From Cryptomeria japonica (Eukaryota > Streptophyta > Pinopsida > Cupressales > Cupressaceae): a stretch of 64,000 bases of DNA. The stretch spans positions 623,284,383-623,348,382 of the forward strand of contig NC_081408.1 of assembly GCF_030272615.1 (NCBI RefSeq), written 5' to 3'. Shown here piece by piece: positions 25,121-37,694 of the stretch (positions within the stretch are counted from its first letter, which is position 1; each line of letters opens with the position of its first letter). The position numbers were made by a program, and so were the translations under genes. The notes under the pieces are model-generated. The model saw only the letters and a program-made list of their open reading frames with translations, was not told the origin of the DNA and ran no database searches.

Positions 25121-26156
25121 TCCTAGGAAAGTTCAAGAAGATGAGTACCAATTCAAAGAAAGTTTTCTCATGAGGAAAAATGTCGCTAGAAAGGGAGACT
25201 CGTTTTCTAGAAATTCACAAAATGGGGCCCTATTTTTTAAAGTATATTTTTAAAAAAATAATGGGCCCTATTTTGTAATTTTTTTTTTAAAGTTCCTATA
25301 AACTCATTTTCACACTTTTAATAATGGGCCACCCATTACATTTAAATAATAGGGACCTACTCTAGATTGAGTCCCTGTTATTTAAAATTTGAAAACTAAG
25401 TTCACCCTGTACATTGGGTTTCAGATCAGGATAGTCATGGAAAGATCAACCCTTAGCCTTAGACTTGCAAGTACAAGGTTGGATCAATGACATAAAAAAT
25501 TATAAACTTCTGGAATATGTCTAATGCCCTTTTTAAAAGATTTTTGTACGAAATTAATAACCACTATAGATTACATTGTGTACTAGGATTCAAATATGTA
25601 ATCTTTTAAGGATTTGATTATTTTTTCTATTTTTCAATTAATTTGTAATGAAACTAGTCCAAAAACTTGAAATATCAGGTTTACTTATTTATTTAATAAC
25701 TTTTTAATTTTTTTTTGAAAAAAAATATATGGCACCAATCTACACAAAATTCTCTTTAGAATGGTCACACATGAGGGGTTTTTAAAACAACAATTAGAGC
25801 CAATAAAAAAAATATATATTCAACAAAATGTTTTAAAAAATATCCTCACCAATCTTCAGTGACTTACAAATCTTTTTCCAAGAGGGTTAAGAAAAACTTT
25901 TATTTCGGTCAAATATCCAGTGGTTGTACACGTGTATGGTATGGTCTTGAAATAGACAATTTCTAAACAATGGTTTTTAGAAATCGCTTTTGAATGCGAA
26001 TTTCTATCATCTAGGTATTAAAATAAATTACATATTTGGAAACTAGACTCCAAGGTCATTTCATATTGCTAACTTTTTTCAAGATTCAATATCTAAGTGC
26101 TTCACATTTTTAGGTCAAATATGACTAACTCTAAAAATAACACTATTGAACATCCA
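25121..26156. other. No gene recognised
   Basis: AT-rich with short homopolymers. GGGCCCTATTTTTTAAAG and GGGCCCTATTTTGTAA occur close together (about 25226 and 25262). Nothing else found. Confidence 0.35.
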
Positions 26157-26157
26157 G

Positions 26158-26960
26158 AATACTAAGAGCGGAGGGGCGAATCTGTATTCCCTTGAACTTA
26201 TTAAAACTTTTAATCAACCATCCACATAACATAACTAAATTGCAAAATTAAAATAGACTATAAGCAAGAACACAATACACTACATAACACCATAATTTAT
26301 ACGTGGAAAACCCAAGACGGGAAAAACCACTAAGAGGATTAGCTCCTAATATTATGTAACTGGTTACAACAATACAAGGTTGCTCACTATCAGATAGGCT
26401 CATTGCCCAGAGGATAACGACTCACTACCAGAGGATGGTTTGCAGCCAATATTAAAAAAAATGAACTGTTAATATTGCATCTATCATATGCATGAGTTAC
26501 AGTTCCAATGAGGTGCATAATCACTTTCATATTAACATTCAGTGTACATAATCACTTTCACATTTGTTGTACATAATCACTTTCACATTCATTGTAGATC
26601 ACATATAGTGATCAAAAGATCATGTGTACATCCTTCGCAAAGAAAATTTATATATATCAAACTATGTCTTCATGAAGTCGGCTTGACTGAAGTAAAGGTT
26701 AGCCCAAAAGCCTTTACATGCTACTGCTCAACAAATCTTATCATACCAGAGAAGTCGGCCAAAGCATAAAAGAGCTTCTCCATACATCAAGGAATATACG
26801 TAATTGATCAAATCTAATAAATTATTGATGATTCTAGAGGGGACCAGATCAAAACCTTCATGCTGCACTATGCCAGTAAGGAGGGTACAATATTACCAGA
26901 CCCATAACTGTGCCACAACAAAACAATAGCACCTGAAATATTACATATAAATGTTAGACC
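26158..26960 (-). mobile_element. Degenerate copia-type LTR remnant
   Basis: AGAATACTAAGAGCGGAGGG at about 26170 resembles the start of the 2.59-kb LTR family (TGTTGGAATACTAAGATCAC at 44972), and GTGGAAAACCC plus AAAAACCAC follow at the expected relative positions (about 26301), as in those LTRs and the one at 56761. The right end is not defined. Orientation is inferred from the relatives, which run on the minus strand. Confidence 0.45.
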
Positions 26961-27079
26961 AAATAAAAAACAAGTTCTCAAAATATTACAAAGATATATG
27001 GTATTGCAGAGCAATGTAGACCCAAAAAGGAATATGTTGGACCCAAGGGAATATTGGAGCTTGTGGGGCTCGAACTAGA

Positions 27080-27514
27080 ATATGCTGAACACCATCTTTT
27101 GTGTTACTTGTTTGAATTTCCCCACTGTCCTTATGTGAAAAGCTTTTGCTGCGAAAGGATTTATTACTTTGAGAAAGAAATAATGTCTTTTAAAAGCAGA
27201 TAGGACCTCTCCTGAGCTCAGAGTATTCTTATAGCCAATTGCACAATGATCACATTGTGCCTCAGCCATTGTAAGACCTCTCTATTTGTCTGCTTATCGC
27301 TCTAAAGTTCAGTAAACGACTTTGGAGCATACTCGTCCACCCACAACTGCTCATTTGTTGTTTGGCTACATAAAGTGGTTTGATCCCTCACATCTTCTGT
27401 GATAGCTTGGCAAGCCTGTTCAAACATGTACCTTTTGAACCTTTCAATGATAACATGAATTAACTCGGTCAAAGTCCTTAGGAGCTTCACTTTATATATT
27501 AGAGTAGCTACCAT
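27080..27514 (-). pseudogene. CTF18-like fragment
   Basis: CTF18 is the large subunit of an alternative clamp loader used in sister-chromatid cohesion. The minus-strand reading ends TTNEQLWVDEYAPKSFTEL, which matches the segment just before the family's LLSDEQTNREV. Here a TAG at about 27304 replaces the first part of that motif, and SDKQTNREVLQWL follows in the same frame. After a further frame change the text runs CDHCAIGYKNTLSSGEVLSA then FKRH, comparable to CVFG...EVLSALKRH. Stops and frame changes mark it as a decayed copy. The AAA+ Walker A region is not present. Identification rests on motif memory. Confidence 0.55.
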
Positions 27515-27949
27515 AATTTACAGTATTCCTTGTGAAATTTTAAGAGTAGCTGTTATTATTAACCACACAACTGTCATTACACTTGATCTAAACAATTCCA
27601 TTTTATGCTCGTGACTTCCTGAGGAAATTGGAATATGTTGCTTATCAAAACTAGTGGATTCTGACAGATTTCCCCAAATATATCAGTTGTTTGATAATCT
27701 CATGAACCAAAACTCATGTTTATCTGCAGTTTCTACTTGTATATATATTATATTTCTCAGCAGGCCTTTCCATATTTTCATATGGAATCATTTTTTCCAA
27801 TCTTCCAACAGGTATATCCACCCTGTATTCACTCTAGTTAGTCCTTCCATCAGAAGTTATACAGCGAAGGGGATGATCACTGCAGAAGACCAGTTTTTTT
27901 CGTCGATATGAAGAGTAATCTTGCAATAGGACCAGTGCTGGTGGACAAA
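27515..27949. other. Spacer between gene fragments
   Basis: No recognisable coding sequence on either strand. Confidence 0.3.
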
Positions 27950-28215
27950 TAACAAGCAGAGGTCTTCAAAAGCTTTTCTATAGGATCAACATTGAGGCTT
28001 AGTTTGAATATATCCTCAAGCCCACCTTCTGCCTTAATAATCTGTATTGATTCCAACTTTGTGTTGCCCTTAAGCCGCATCACTGCATCAACAGCCAACA
28101 CTGCAAAATGTTTATTTGTCCTGTGCAAGGATTTTGTATATCGGAGTGGTCATTGCAATCTTCATCATAGCTTCTGCATTCCTTTTATTATCCCAGACCC
28201 ACCTTTCTTATTACG
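27950..28215 (-). pseudogene. CCT-beta chaperonin (CCT2) exon fragment
   Basis: CCT-beta is a subunit of the cytosolic chaperonin that folds actin and tubulin. The minus strand reads MKIAMTTPIYKILAQDK, then after a one-base frame change HFAVLAVDAVMRLKGNTKLE and SIQIIK. This corresponds to the family's IARTTLSSKILxxDKEHFAxL followed by AVDAVxRLKGSTNLEAIQIIK. The expected continuation KPGGSLKDSFLDEGF is not found, so only about one exon's worth is present. The frameshift and isolation indicate a pseudogene or captured fragment. Confidence 0.65.
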
Positions 28216-29817
28216 AGCATACTTAACAACCATTCAATAGCATCCTGGCATGGGTTTTGAATTAGCCAACATGAAATTTCAGATTAGGGGAGTTTAAAAT
28301 TTTTAGTGCTAAAAAATAAGGGTCACACAACCTAAACTAAGTTTAAAGTTAATAACTTTGTTAACCTAAATTGGTTGTATACTGTAGAGGAAATGCAAAA
28401 TGAAAAAACAGTAATCAATTGCATTTTATGTAAAAGCAGGCCGAGAACATGACAACAAAAAATAAAATGCAAATCATACATAGCAAAATATCAAATGCAG
28501 CAGAGAGGATGGGGAAGACAATATACAAAATCAGAGCAAGGAGGAAGACACAAAAAAAAATTTGTAGCAAGGAGGATGGGTAAGATACATTTTGTGTTCA
28601 TAGAAATCTAGAAGATGAAACAGGGAAAATAAAATCATTTGTTAAAACTTAAGAGTGCACGTCTGCTCACTCCTTTAGTTGTGTTGCTCAACCTTCGCTT
28701 ATCCCTATGCTTGTGCCGCTTAGGCTTAGCTTCTGTCTATCCTTGCTCATGCCATTTAGCGTCTTCTTAGCCTCTTGGCCCTTGTTCATGTTGTTTGTAT
28801 TAATTGTCTACACATGACTATATTAATGAAAAAAGTAGGGTTTTCTATGTTTTCAGATTAGATCTTTCATTTTGAAAAATATTCACTTGGATACGACACA
28901 AACAACTAGGTTACTGAATTTAGATGCATGTTACATGGCTAAAGGTTTGTCCTCATTTTGAGTACAAGCGGGCATGGTACTTGAACCATATCATACTTGT
29001 ACGTGTATAGGGTACACCAATACAAATAATAGAGCTTGTGTGAGAAGCCACCCTTTTTGTAGCTACAAAACTGTTGCAATTTATTTCCAGTCTAACTATG
29101 AAGGCCTTTTGCCAAACAGTTCACATACATTCTTATGTGCACAGTTTCTGGACTGTAATATGTTTGTGGAGTTCATTGATGGTTTGAAACACAATGCAAA
29201 CAATCTTCATGAAATGCTCGTGGTTATCTGGATAGGCAATTTATCTTAACATTCTTCCCAAGTGTTGTGATGTTTTCACACTTCACCCCATTGCAAATGG
29301 GGATCCCCACTTTTGTTTTTGCTCTTTAGGTAGATGTTTTGCTTAGATAGTCTTAGCTTAGCAATAATCTCTTAGTTTTAGCCTTTGCTTATGAGAGGGT
29401 GGCGTATCAAGATCAAAGTTGTCAATTCGCTAATATTATCAAAAGTTGTCATGAAGCATGAAATAAAACAAACTTATAAAGTCTTTAAGATAGCAAATGC
29501 CAAGAAGTATACGTAAAATACTAGAAATATATTTGATTTTATTTGTTACGGATAAAAATACTTATTGGGGTAATCAATTTAGGGCAAACTTCTTTTTTCC
29601 TGATTACTCTGACGGCTAACCCATACAACCAAATTTCAGTTTCTACAGTTTCATGTGTATTATAATCTAGTCTTTTGAGATATAAAGTAATTGAATTTTA
29701 TAGACAACTTCCTGCAAAGTTAATTAAATTGCTGTGTATGATTAGTTTTTCTCTTCTGATTGCCTGTGTGATATGTAGGAAAAAGACATGACCTGGATCG
29801 GATGGTTGTTTTTTCAG
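28216..29817. other. No gene recognised; possible intron of the CASP-like gene
   Basis: I looked for the missing first exon of the CASP-like protein here and did not find it. A 91-residue open frame at 28974-29249 resembles nothing I know and is probably chance. Confidence 0.35.
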
Positions 29818-30282
29818 CTATTTGGTTGCTGCAATGGCCTTACAATTTTTGTGGAGCTTTATACTAGCAATTCTTGATTTATATGCATTACTCATAAAGA
29901 GAGGCCTTAACAATTCAGTATTGCTAAGCTTGTTTGTGGTGGGAGATTGGGTATGAAGATCTATTTCTCTCTGTTCTGTTCATGATTTTAGAAATTTTTT
30001 ATCATGAGAGGATACTTGTCTTTGTTATCTCTGCACTTTGTAATATAAGTTTACGAAGAAGTTAATGACAATAAATTTTTCTGAAGGCAGGTCACTGCAA
30101 CATTGTCACTTGCAGCAGCCTGCTCGGCAGCAGGAGTGACTGTTCTTTTGTATAACGATCTAAGCTATTGTGATCAAATACATTGCCACAGATATCAACT
30201 TTCTGCTGCAATGGCCTTCTTAAGTTGGCTATTGGTCGGAATTTCATCTCTCTTAACATTTTGGCTGTTAGCTTCTGAATAG
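29818..30282 (+). pseudogene. CASP-like membrane protein, two C-terminal exons
   Basis: CASP-like proteins are four-helix membrane proteins related to those that organise the Casparian strip. Exon A (29818-29950) reads [20 protein letters not shown] then [20 protein letters not shown] and VVGDW. A GT donor follows at 29951 and an AG acceptor ends at 30090. Exon B (30091-30282) continues VTATLSLAAACSAAGVTVLL, YNDLSYCDQIHCHRYQLSAA and MAFLSWLLVGISSLLTFWLL, then ASE and a TAG stop. This is a good match to the CASP-like group 5 C-terminus, in frame across the intron with both splice sites intact. Exon A is preceded by a TTTTTTCAG acceptor, but no N-terminal exon is visible within 1.5 kb. It may be a true partial gene with a distant first exon, or a truncated copy. 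Confidence 0.8.
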
Positions 30283-32589
30283 CTTTTATTATAATTGATT
30301 TGAACCACAAGAAGTAAAAGAAAAAGGGCACTGTAAAGTAAGCTCCATCAAAGAAGTTAAGATAACCTGTTTCTTTGAACATGTATCTTAGAACCTCTGT
30401 CATAAGTTCAAGTGGCTTGATTCAAGGGTCTGCATATCCTACTCAACCACTAAGCCTTCTCCATTTAACCTATACAGTTATGACTGTTTGTCTCATCTGC
30501 TTCTTGTAGCTGTGTAAGAGGACTTGAAAATTGAGTACTCATATTTTTTCTCCTCATTAGCTTTTGGGGCAACGCTTTGGATTGTGAATAGTTTATAAGG
30601 TGGCAAGTTGAAATTGTATTTGATCTTATATTAAATTATAAAAGGAGTCTATTCCAATTCACAGAAGATTACAGTTTATTTATATTTGTGTATAGTAGCT
30701 GATATAGAAATATCTTTAATTAACAATAAAAAATCCTAGTTTGGTTGTGGAACCTCATTTGTTTGGTTCTGTTAAATGGAAATTCTTTCCTATGAAAATT
30801 CATTTTTAACATAAGGATGCAAAATATTGTTATTTAAGCATGATCTTATTTTAATAAATTGACGTGTTAGCATATAAATGGTACTGATTTAATTATCCTC
30901 ATTTGAGAAAGGCCTCTTTGAATGACTAGACTGGGGAGATTGGTGAGGATGGAGTAATGGGTTGCCTGCAAGGCAGATTTAAAGATGCAATTGAAGATTT
31001 AAATTTTTTACATCAAAGTAGCAGCTCAACATAAAACGAGTTACAGATAAGCAAAAACACAAGAGCTTACATATGATTACAAAATGTATCACCATGAGAA
31101 AACTTACAGCATTTTAAAAAGGAAAAAAATGAAGTAGAAAAACTTATTTAATTGCCAGCCAATGTCTATGTTGTTGAAATAGTAACAAAAACATGAAAGT
31201 GTAAGGTTCAAATTTTCTAACACACCTGTGGGCAGTCATACCTTTTGTATCTTTACACATTAATACTTATTTAGACGTTGTGATGATACATTTGTGGTTA
31301 TGGTAGTTGTTTATTGATTTCATGTATGTTGACAGGTGGTCTTTAACAATGCTATGGTTTTAAGTTTAGTCTAGTTAGATGTTAATTTGATGTAGTTGAA
31401 AAAATTAATTTAGAAAATCTTAATTTCATATGTTGCTAACTATTTTATGTGTTGGTTGTAATAAATGAATTTTATTTATAATAACTGTGATTGAATAATT
31501 ATATGTCATAAGTATAATATTATAATTAGATGTTGGTGTTAATAATAAAATTTTAAAATTGAATTAAAATAGATAGTAATTGAATTTTTAATTAAATTGA
31601 TACATTTTATGTTATTCAAATTGTGTGGTTTAATACTCTTTATGTTATTTAAATGGTGCTGTTTAATCATTACGGATTATGGTTCTATTTTATCTATATT
31701 GGTAGTATGCAATTTATCTATTTGATTTGTTCAGCGCGTATCAGGTGTGTATGAGTTAATTGAATGTATAGACATGTGAATGGTGCAATTTAATATTATT
31801 GCGCTTTGTCTATTGTTTTTTTATGTTGAGATTTAATGTGCATAATGAGTGTGTAGAATATTGCAGGGTAGGCTAGCAGGAAGCATTGCCAAAATATGGT
31901 GTTAATCGTGTGCAGAATATGACAGGTTGACAGGTTTTGCTAGTGGGAGGCATTGTTATTGATTTTATTAAAATTTAATGATTTGATAAATAATGTCAAA
32001 TGATTTAAAATGGTCTTATTTGGTGAAACTTAATTTGAAGTTTTGGACAATTTTAAAAAGTTAGAAAATATGTATTTTTCAATTTTTTTTATTAAATAAT
32101 GTATTAATAGATGAATAAAAATACATTGCTGAAGGGTAGTCAAAAGACTATCAGTAAGACATTAAACAACACTTAAATTAACAAAAAGATATTAAGAACC
32201 TAAATCAATTAGATAACAATTAGTCAAAAGACTAGAATAAAAACCAAAATCCACATCTTCATTACATCATTACATAAAATTTAAAAACCATAGGAAATCT
32301 ATGAGGACTAGACTAGTAAGACAAAAGAAAGCTAAAAGTAACAACTATGATTTGAACTAGAATAAAATATGAAACCGTATGAAATACATAAACTCTTTGG
32401 AGTGGTGTTGAAGGACTCAGAGTTTAATATTATCCAAATAATTTCTTTACTCAATATGATCCTTGGTGTCTTAAAAAAAGTAATAATTTGATACAAAATG
32501 TCAAAATAAAACTTTTCTCGTATATTGATTATTCAAAAGTTATTGAAGATGTTGCCTAAAATGACAATGTCAATAGTTAAAATTCGGCA
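30283..32589. other. 3' flank of the CASP-like gene and AT-rich intergenic DNA
   Basis: The minus-strand frame at 30092-30403 is mostly an antisense shadow of CASP exon B. A small direct repeat (GCTAGCAGGAAGCATTGCC and GCTAGTGGGAGGCATTGTT) lies at about 31873 and 31940. Nothing else seen. Confidence 0.4.
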
Positions 32590-32595
32590 TGCAAC

Positions 32596-32690
32596 TTGAG
32601 ACCACTATGGAGTGGATCCAGAGAAACCAGAGAGTCTAGAGAATCCAGAGAATCCAGAGGTCCCATAGAAATCAGAGGAATCAGAGCAAC
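32596..32690 (+). repeat. Short tandem AGAGAATCC-like units
   Basis: Several 9-bp units (AGAGAATCCAGAGAATCC and variants) near the presumed 5' end of the LINE, read as a Arg-Glu-Ser repeat in one frame. Confidence 0.6.
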
Positions 32691-33765
32691 AACAGTTTTA
32701 AGAGGAGTGACTAGACATGGAACTCAGTGGGCCTTCCTCCACGTTTGGCTCAGCTGGGCACCTCCTTCAGTCGTAGCTCTGCTTGTCCTTGGTGAGAAAA
32801 AGAACAAAATCTTTGGGAAAATAAGAATACTAAAGACCTAAACTACAAAAGTTTGAAATGGCAGAACCATGGAAAGCCTCGAAATGTTGGTTTTTCTTGT
32901 CACCCAAGGTCCCTCCCTTCCCAGAATGATGTTTCTTCTAGCTTAGACTCTTGGGCAAGCAAAGTGGCAATAGGTCCAAATAGCATTCCTCTTCAAACAA
33001 GGAAGTCCAACTTTGCTTCAGCCAAAGAGGTCCTTCCCTTCCAAAAATTGACTCATTCTCAGCACCTTCATTTCCACTTCAGGGTTCCGAGAGAGCCGCC
33101 TAGTCGCAGAGATCATGGGGTTTTGGGTTTTAGAAATTCCTTTCCTCCTTGGCAAGCCCCCCTTTCGATCATAAGCACCAAAAATGGAATAGGAAAGGCA
33201 TGGGGAGTAAGCTTTTGGGGATATCAAAGAAATCATGTCGTGGTGGACTTCCTCTTTCCCAGGAATGATCTCGATCAGACCATTGCATAATGATTTTTTC
33301 TTTTCAGAATGTGCGGATTTTATGCTGAAAGAAGCTATCATTAATGGTAGCCCTCTCTTTTTTTAGGGCTCGACCTTCCATTTCTTACACTGGAAACTAG
33401 GCTTTGACCCTACTAATCACAAATTTTGGAAATCTCCTATACGAATTTCTCTAGTTGGTCTTCCATCTAAGTTTTGGTGTCTAGAGGCCCTTTTGAAGAT
33501 ATGAGATGCTTTAGGATCTCTAGTGGGTATTGAGGAAGACTTCCTGAATGGACTAAAGGGAGATGTGGCTAACATCTATGTGGAAATAGATTTAAAACAA
33601 GGCTTTTACAATGAATTAGAGATAATCTAAGATGTGGGTAGATGGAAGAAGAAAGTTTAGAGTCTAGGAAAGGAGACTCCTGGTAAATGCATCCTCCGAA
33701 ATCAAATAGTCCACAACTGCTCTATGGATGCCTCTAGAGGTGCAATCTCTCCCCTTCAAATAGTT

Positions 33766-33927
33766 GTTGTTCTAAAAAATGATGAAATGAATCTTCACAT
33801 GGAGAACAAGGGATTGATGCCTCCAACAGAACTGCTTGTTCTAGATGTTGTTCTAAAAAATGATGAAATGAACCTATAGATGGAGAACAAGGGATTGGCA
33901 TCTACAACAGAATTGCCTGTTCCTGCA
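33766..33927 (+). repeat. 81-bp tandem duplication inside LINE ORF1
   Basis: GTTGTTCTAAAAAATGATG begins at 33766 and again at 33847. Both copies continue with ATGGAGAACAAGGGATTG. The 81-bp period keeps the reading frame. Confidence 0.85.
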
Positions 33928-34335
33928 GCCTCATGCTATATTCAAACTCCAAGGCCCTCTCGGCTATCAAACGATTTGATTGTAAACTTGAAATCTCAGT
34001 CACTCCCAGGTTCTGGCTCTCCCTCTTCTCCCCACCCTCCTCCATCCTTTCCCCTGCTCATCCTGTCTCTGATTGTTAAGATCCAAAGCAACAAGACTAT
34101 GAGGAGTCTATTTGGCCAAAAGAAAACCCCTTCTTTGATTAGGGGAGTCTTCAATTTATTTGTTTAGAATCCTAGAAAGGTTTCAAAAAGAAAGAACAAA
34201 GTTAGGCGAAGGAGAGCAGGGGGTGCTCCAGTTTTAATAGAATCAAACACAGGTAAACTTATGTCTCTAGCTAACATTTTACAGGAGGAGGATGTTATTG
34301 CTAAAGACATAAAAACATATATGGAGGTTGAAGGT

Positions 34336-34337
<2 letters not shown>

Positions 34338-34395
<58 letters not shown>
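34338..34395. repeat. (CT)n microsatellite
   Basis: About 29 pure CT units within the LINE ORF1 region. Confidence 0.95.
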
Positions 34396-34397
<2 letters not shown>

Positions 34398-34904
34398 ATG
34401 GAAAGGCATCTCCAGTTAAAGTCCAAGCCAATTTGTCTCTTAGCCCTTTGCCTTCCCCCTTGGAGCTCCCCTCAAAGGAACTTTCTGATTGCTTGGCTTC
34501 CCCACTAAATGATCTTCTATCATCAAAACAATGCTTCAATCTTTTAGCTGAACTCCCCAACCCTCTTATGATGTCACCTTCCTTGATGCCACAAGATTTG
34601 GAAATGCACTTGGATCAAAAGACTCAAAGACTTCTTCAAGATTATATGATTAATGATGAGGATATGGATTTGGTTCTAGATACTCCCTTAGCTGTAATGT
34701 ATTTGAAGATCAAGTAGAAAAGGAAACTGAGATTGAATAAGTTCATATATGGAAAGAGGAAACCTAATTTTGGCTCCTCTCCTCCCAAGAAGGGCCACAA
34801 ATCTTTGAATGAAGTAAGAACTGAAGAAGGGGCAGCAGAGAGCCAATCCAAAATCACAGACCTTTGGAAAGTAGGGAAGGGAAATACCTTTCCTGAACAA
34901 CAAT

Positions 34905-35650
34905 AAAAATCCTTTCTTGGAATGTTAGGGGCCTTAATGCCCCTAAAAAACAAAGGGTGATTAAGAGAAGGATTCTCTTGGTCAGCGCAAATGTTACCCT
35001 CCAAGAAACTAAGTTAGATTGTCAGCAAGCTGTTTCCTTTGGTTTGGGAATTAGCTCCCTTTTTCAAGCTTCTCTTCAATCAACAGTTGCATCAGAAGGG
35101 GCCTCTGGGGTTTAATGATAATCTGAAAGCCTTCTCAAGTTCATGTGGAAGGTGTTGCTTCCAATAGAAACTGATTGCTAGTAAAGATCACTCACAAACA
35201 AAAAGTTCCTTTTTTATCATCAACACTTATGGACCAACATCTCCTCAAAACAGGCAGCTCCTCTGGTTATCCCTTGATGGGGTCATATCCCAGCTTTCAG
35301 ATCAACAACTCATCATAGGAGGTGATTTCAATGCTATCAAGTATGCGTAAGACAAAAAGGGAGGCATTATTAGGTTAGACAGATCTCAACAAGATTTTAA
35401 TGATTGGATAGATAGGAATGAGTTTTAGATATTGACTCAGGGGACTCCTTTACATGGACAAACATGAGAAAAGGTTTTAGCAACATTTCAGAGAAAATTG
35501 ATAGATTTTTCTGGTTGGGGGATCTTAGCTATTTTCCCTTCTCCTTTGAGTGTTTGGTTCTAGCTTGTTAAGGATATAATCATTTCCCCATTATGCTATC
35601 CCTTCAAGGAGTTTCTGACACCTCCAAATCTCCTTTTAGATTTGAGAACA
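34905..35650 (+). pseudogene. LINE ORF2 endonuclease domain
   Basis: An apurinic-type endonuclease nicks the target DNA to prime reverse transcription. Visible motifs: KILSWNVRGLNAPKKQRVIK, TLQETKLD (with the catalytic Glu), INTYGPTSPQNRQLLW and IIGGDFNAIKYA (with the catalytic Asp/Asn). Several stops (for example at about 35114, 35349 and 35428) and frame changes inactivate it. The segment runs on toward the reverse transcriptase on the same strand. Confidence 0.8.
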
Positions 35651-35832
35651 TGTGGATGAAAGATCCAAATTTTTTAACCTTGATAGAAGACTTGAGGAAA
35701 GAAGAAGCATTTGAAGGCTCCAAACTTTATTGCTTCATTTCAAAGTTAAAATATGTAAAATAGAAGTTGTTGTAATGGAATTCCCAACATTTTAAAACCA
35801 TCTTCCCCTCCAAAAAATCTTTAGAAGAGAGG

Positions 35833-37694
35833 TTGGTTGTTCTAAATGTAAAAATTATTTCTGAAGGCATGGATCAAGACTCCTTTAAACAAGAAAAGAA
35901 TCTGCTCACGGATTATGAGGATATCCTATCTAAAGAAGAAATTTTCTGGAAGCAAAAGTCTAGAGAAAATTGGCTCTGGATGGGTGACAAGAATACCAAG
36001 TTCTTCCATAATGTGACAAAGATTTGTTGGAGCATGAACAGGGTCTTAAAACTGGATTTGAATCAAAACCAAACTATACATGACCCTGAAGAGATTAAGA
36101 GAGAAATAATCTCATATTACTCTACTCTACTAAACAACATAGATGGTTCACATCTTACAGAGCAGGGAAATTTCTTGGCCTTGATTCCAAAGATCATTTC
36201 AGATGAACAAAATCAAAAGTTAAATGAGAAATTTTCACTGGAAGAAGTAACTCAAGCTCTTAATCAACTTCCTTCTGGAAAGGCTCTTGGCCCAGATGGA
36301 TTCCCTACTAAGTTCTTCAAGTAATGCTGACATATTTTGGGACAAGATCTTGTCGAGGCTCTAGAGTTTGCAAGAAGATCATACAATTTGCTCAAAGAAA
36401 CCAACAATATGTTCATAGCCCTTATTTCGAAAAAGGAGAAAGCTTCTAAATTAGGGGACTTTAGTCCTATTTCACTTTGCAACACAGTCTACAAAACCCT
36501 CTCAAAAGTCATGACAAATAGAATGAAGCCCCTTATGGCTTGCATTATATCAGAAGAACAGATTGGATTTGTCCCTGGTCGCTCAATTCTTGATGTTGTC
36601 ATTGTGGTCCAAGAAGCTATCCACACTTTTCAAAATACGAAGAGACTAGGTATGTTAATCAAATTAGATATCTCTAAAGCTTATGATAATATGGATTAGC
36701 GATTCTTATGCAAAATAATGCAGGCTTTTGGTTTTGACAAAAAATGGATTAACTGGATATTTGAATGCATTTCTATGCCCAAATTCTCAATCTTGATAAA
36801 TGGGAAGCCAACAGGTTTCTTCTCCACCTCAAGGGGCATCTGATAGGGGGATCCTATCTCTCCATATCTCTACATTATCATGGTAGAAGCTCTAGGGAGG
36901 GCCATTAAATCAAAACAATCTAACAATCTATTGGAAGGAGTCAAAGTAACCTCAAACTTTGTTGTCACACATCAACAATTTGCAGATGATAACCTCTTGC
37001 TGGGTGCAGCAAAAGTCAAGGAAGCAATTCAACTAAAAATGCTTCTAGAATCCTTTGGGAAGGCCTCAGGACAAACCATCAACAAAGAAAATCAAAAGTT
37101 TTCTTCTTCTCCACCCCTCCCCCCTAGAGGTTAAGATCCAAATAATTTTGAATTGTAGATCAAGCATCGTTCCTTGTATACATTTGGGCATTCCAATTGA
37201 CAGAGGATTGAGGAACACTAAACTCTGGGACCCTCTTAAGCTAAAGATGGATCAAAATATAAACTCCTCGAAAGGGAAATGCCTTTCATGGGCTGGTAGA
37301 TTAGTAATGCTCCAAGCAGTTATTTCGGCCCTTCCTATCTACCTTTTATCCTTCTTATCCCTAACGGTTGGTGAAAATTCAATCATGATCAAGAAGATGA
37401 GAAACTTCTTTTGGAAAAACACTGAAGAAAAACAAAAAAATTGCCCTAATTTCATGGGATAAAATAATCAAATCTAAATCTATGGGGGGTCTAGGAATCA
37501 AAGTTCTTCACTTGCAAAACAAAGCTTTAGGAGCTAAACTAGTTTGGAAGTTCATTAAAGACCCCAAAGCAATATGGGTTAGGATGATGGGAACTAAATA
37601 TTTAACAAATGGGGATCCTCAAAACCTCCTTAGATCTGATTTTCATCCAAAGGGTTCTAGAACTTGGAATTTTATTGTCTCTTGTAGAAACTTA
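35833..37694 (+). pseudogene. LINE ORF2 reverse transcriptase, interrupted
   Basis: Motifs in order: WLWMGDKNTKFFHN, QALNQLPSGKALGPDGFPTK (36260-36315), FIALISKKEKASKLGDFSPI then SLCN, QIGFVPGRSILDV, LIKLDISKAYDNMDW (36660-36700), GDPISPYLYIIMVEAL (36850), the catalytic HQQFADDNLLLG (36972) and SWAGRLVMLQAVISALPIYL. It ends MGGLGIKVLHLQNKALGAKL followed by SRTWNFIVSCRN, where the LTR element inserts after TSD ACTTA. Stops and frameshifts at about 36322, 36697, 36841, 37132 and 37460 break it. Confidence 0.9.
37690..37694 (+). repeat. Target-site duplication, left copy (ACTTA)
   Basis: ACTTA immediately before the LTR start. The same five bases follow the second LTR at 40272-40276. Confidence 0.9.

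Larger units (their letters stand above)
32853..34716 (+). pseudogene. LINE ORF1 with DUF4283-like domain
   Basis: ORF1 of plant LINEs is a gag-like RNA-binding protein. A start-like ATGGCAGAACCATGG lies at about 32858. Translation gives an N-terminal part at 32853-33290, then after frame changes a DUF4283-type stretch at 33367-33600 (FHFLHWKLGFDPTNHKFWKS, PIRISLVGLPSKFWCLEALL, ANIYVEIDLKQGFYNELEI). A Pro/Ser-rich C-terminal portion extends to about 34716. In-frame stops occur at about 33500 and 33625. An 81-bp (27-codon) direct duplication with LKNDEMN in both copies covers about 33766-33927, and a (CT)n run interrupts the frame at 34338-34395. Confidence 0.65.

Noticed and set aside
30092-30403. 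Minus-strand 103-residue frame
   Set aside because: Most of it is antisense to the CASP-like exon B, which has matching motifs and splice sites on the + strand.
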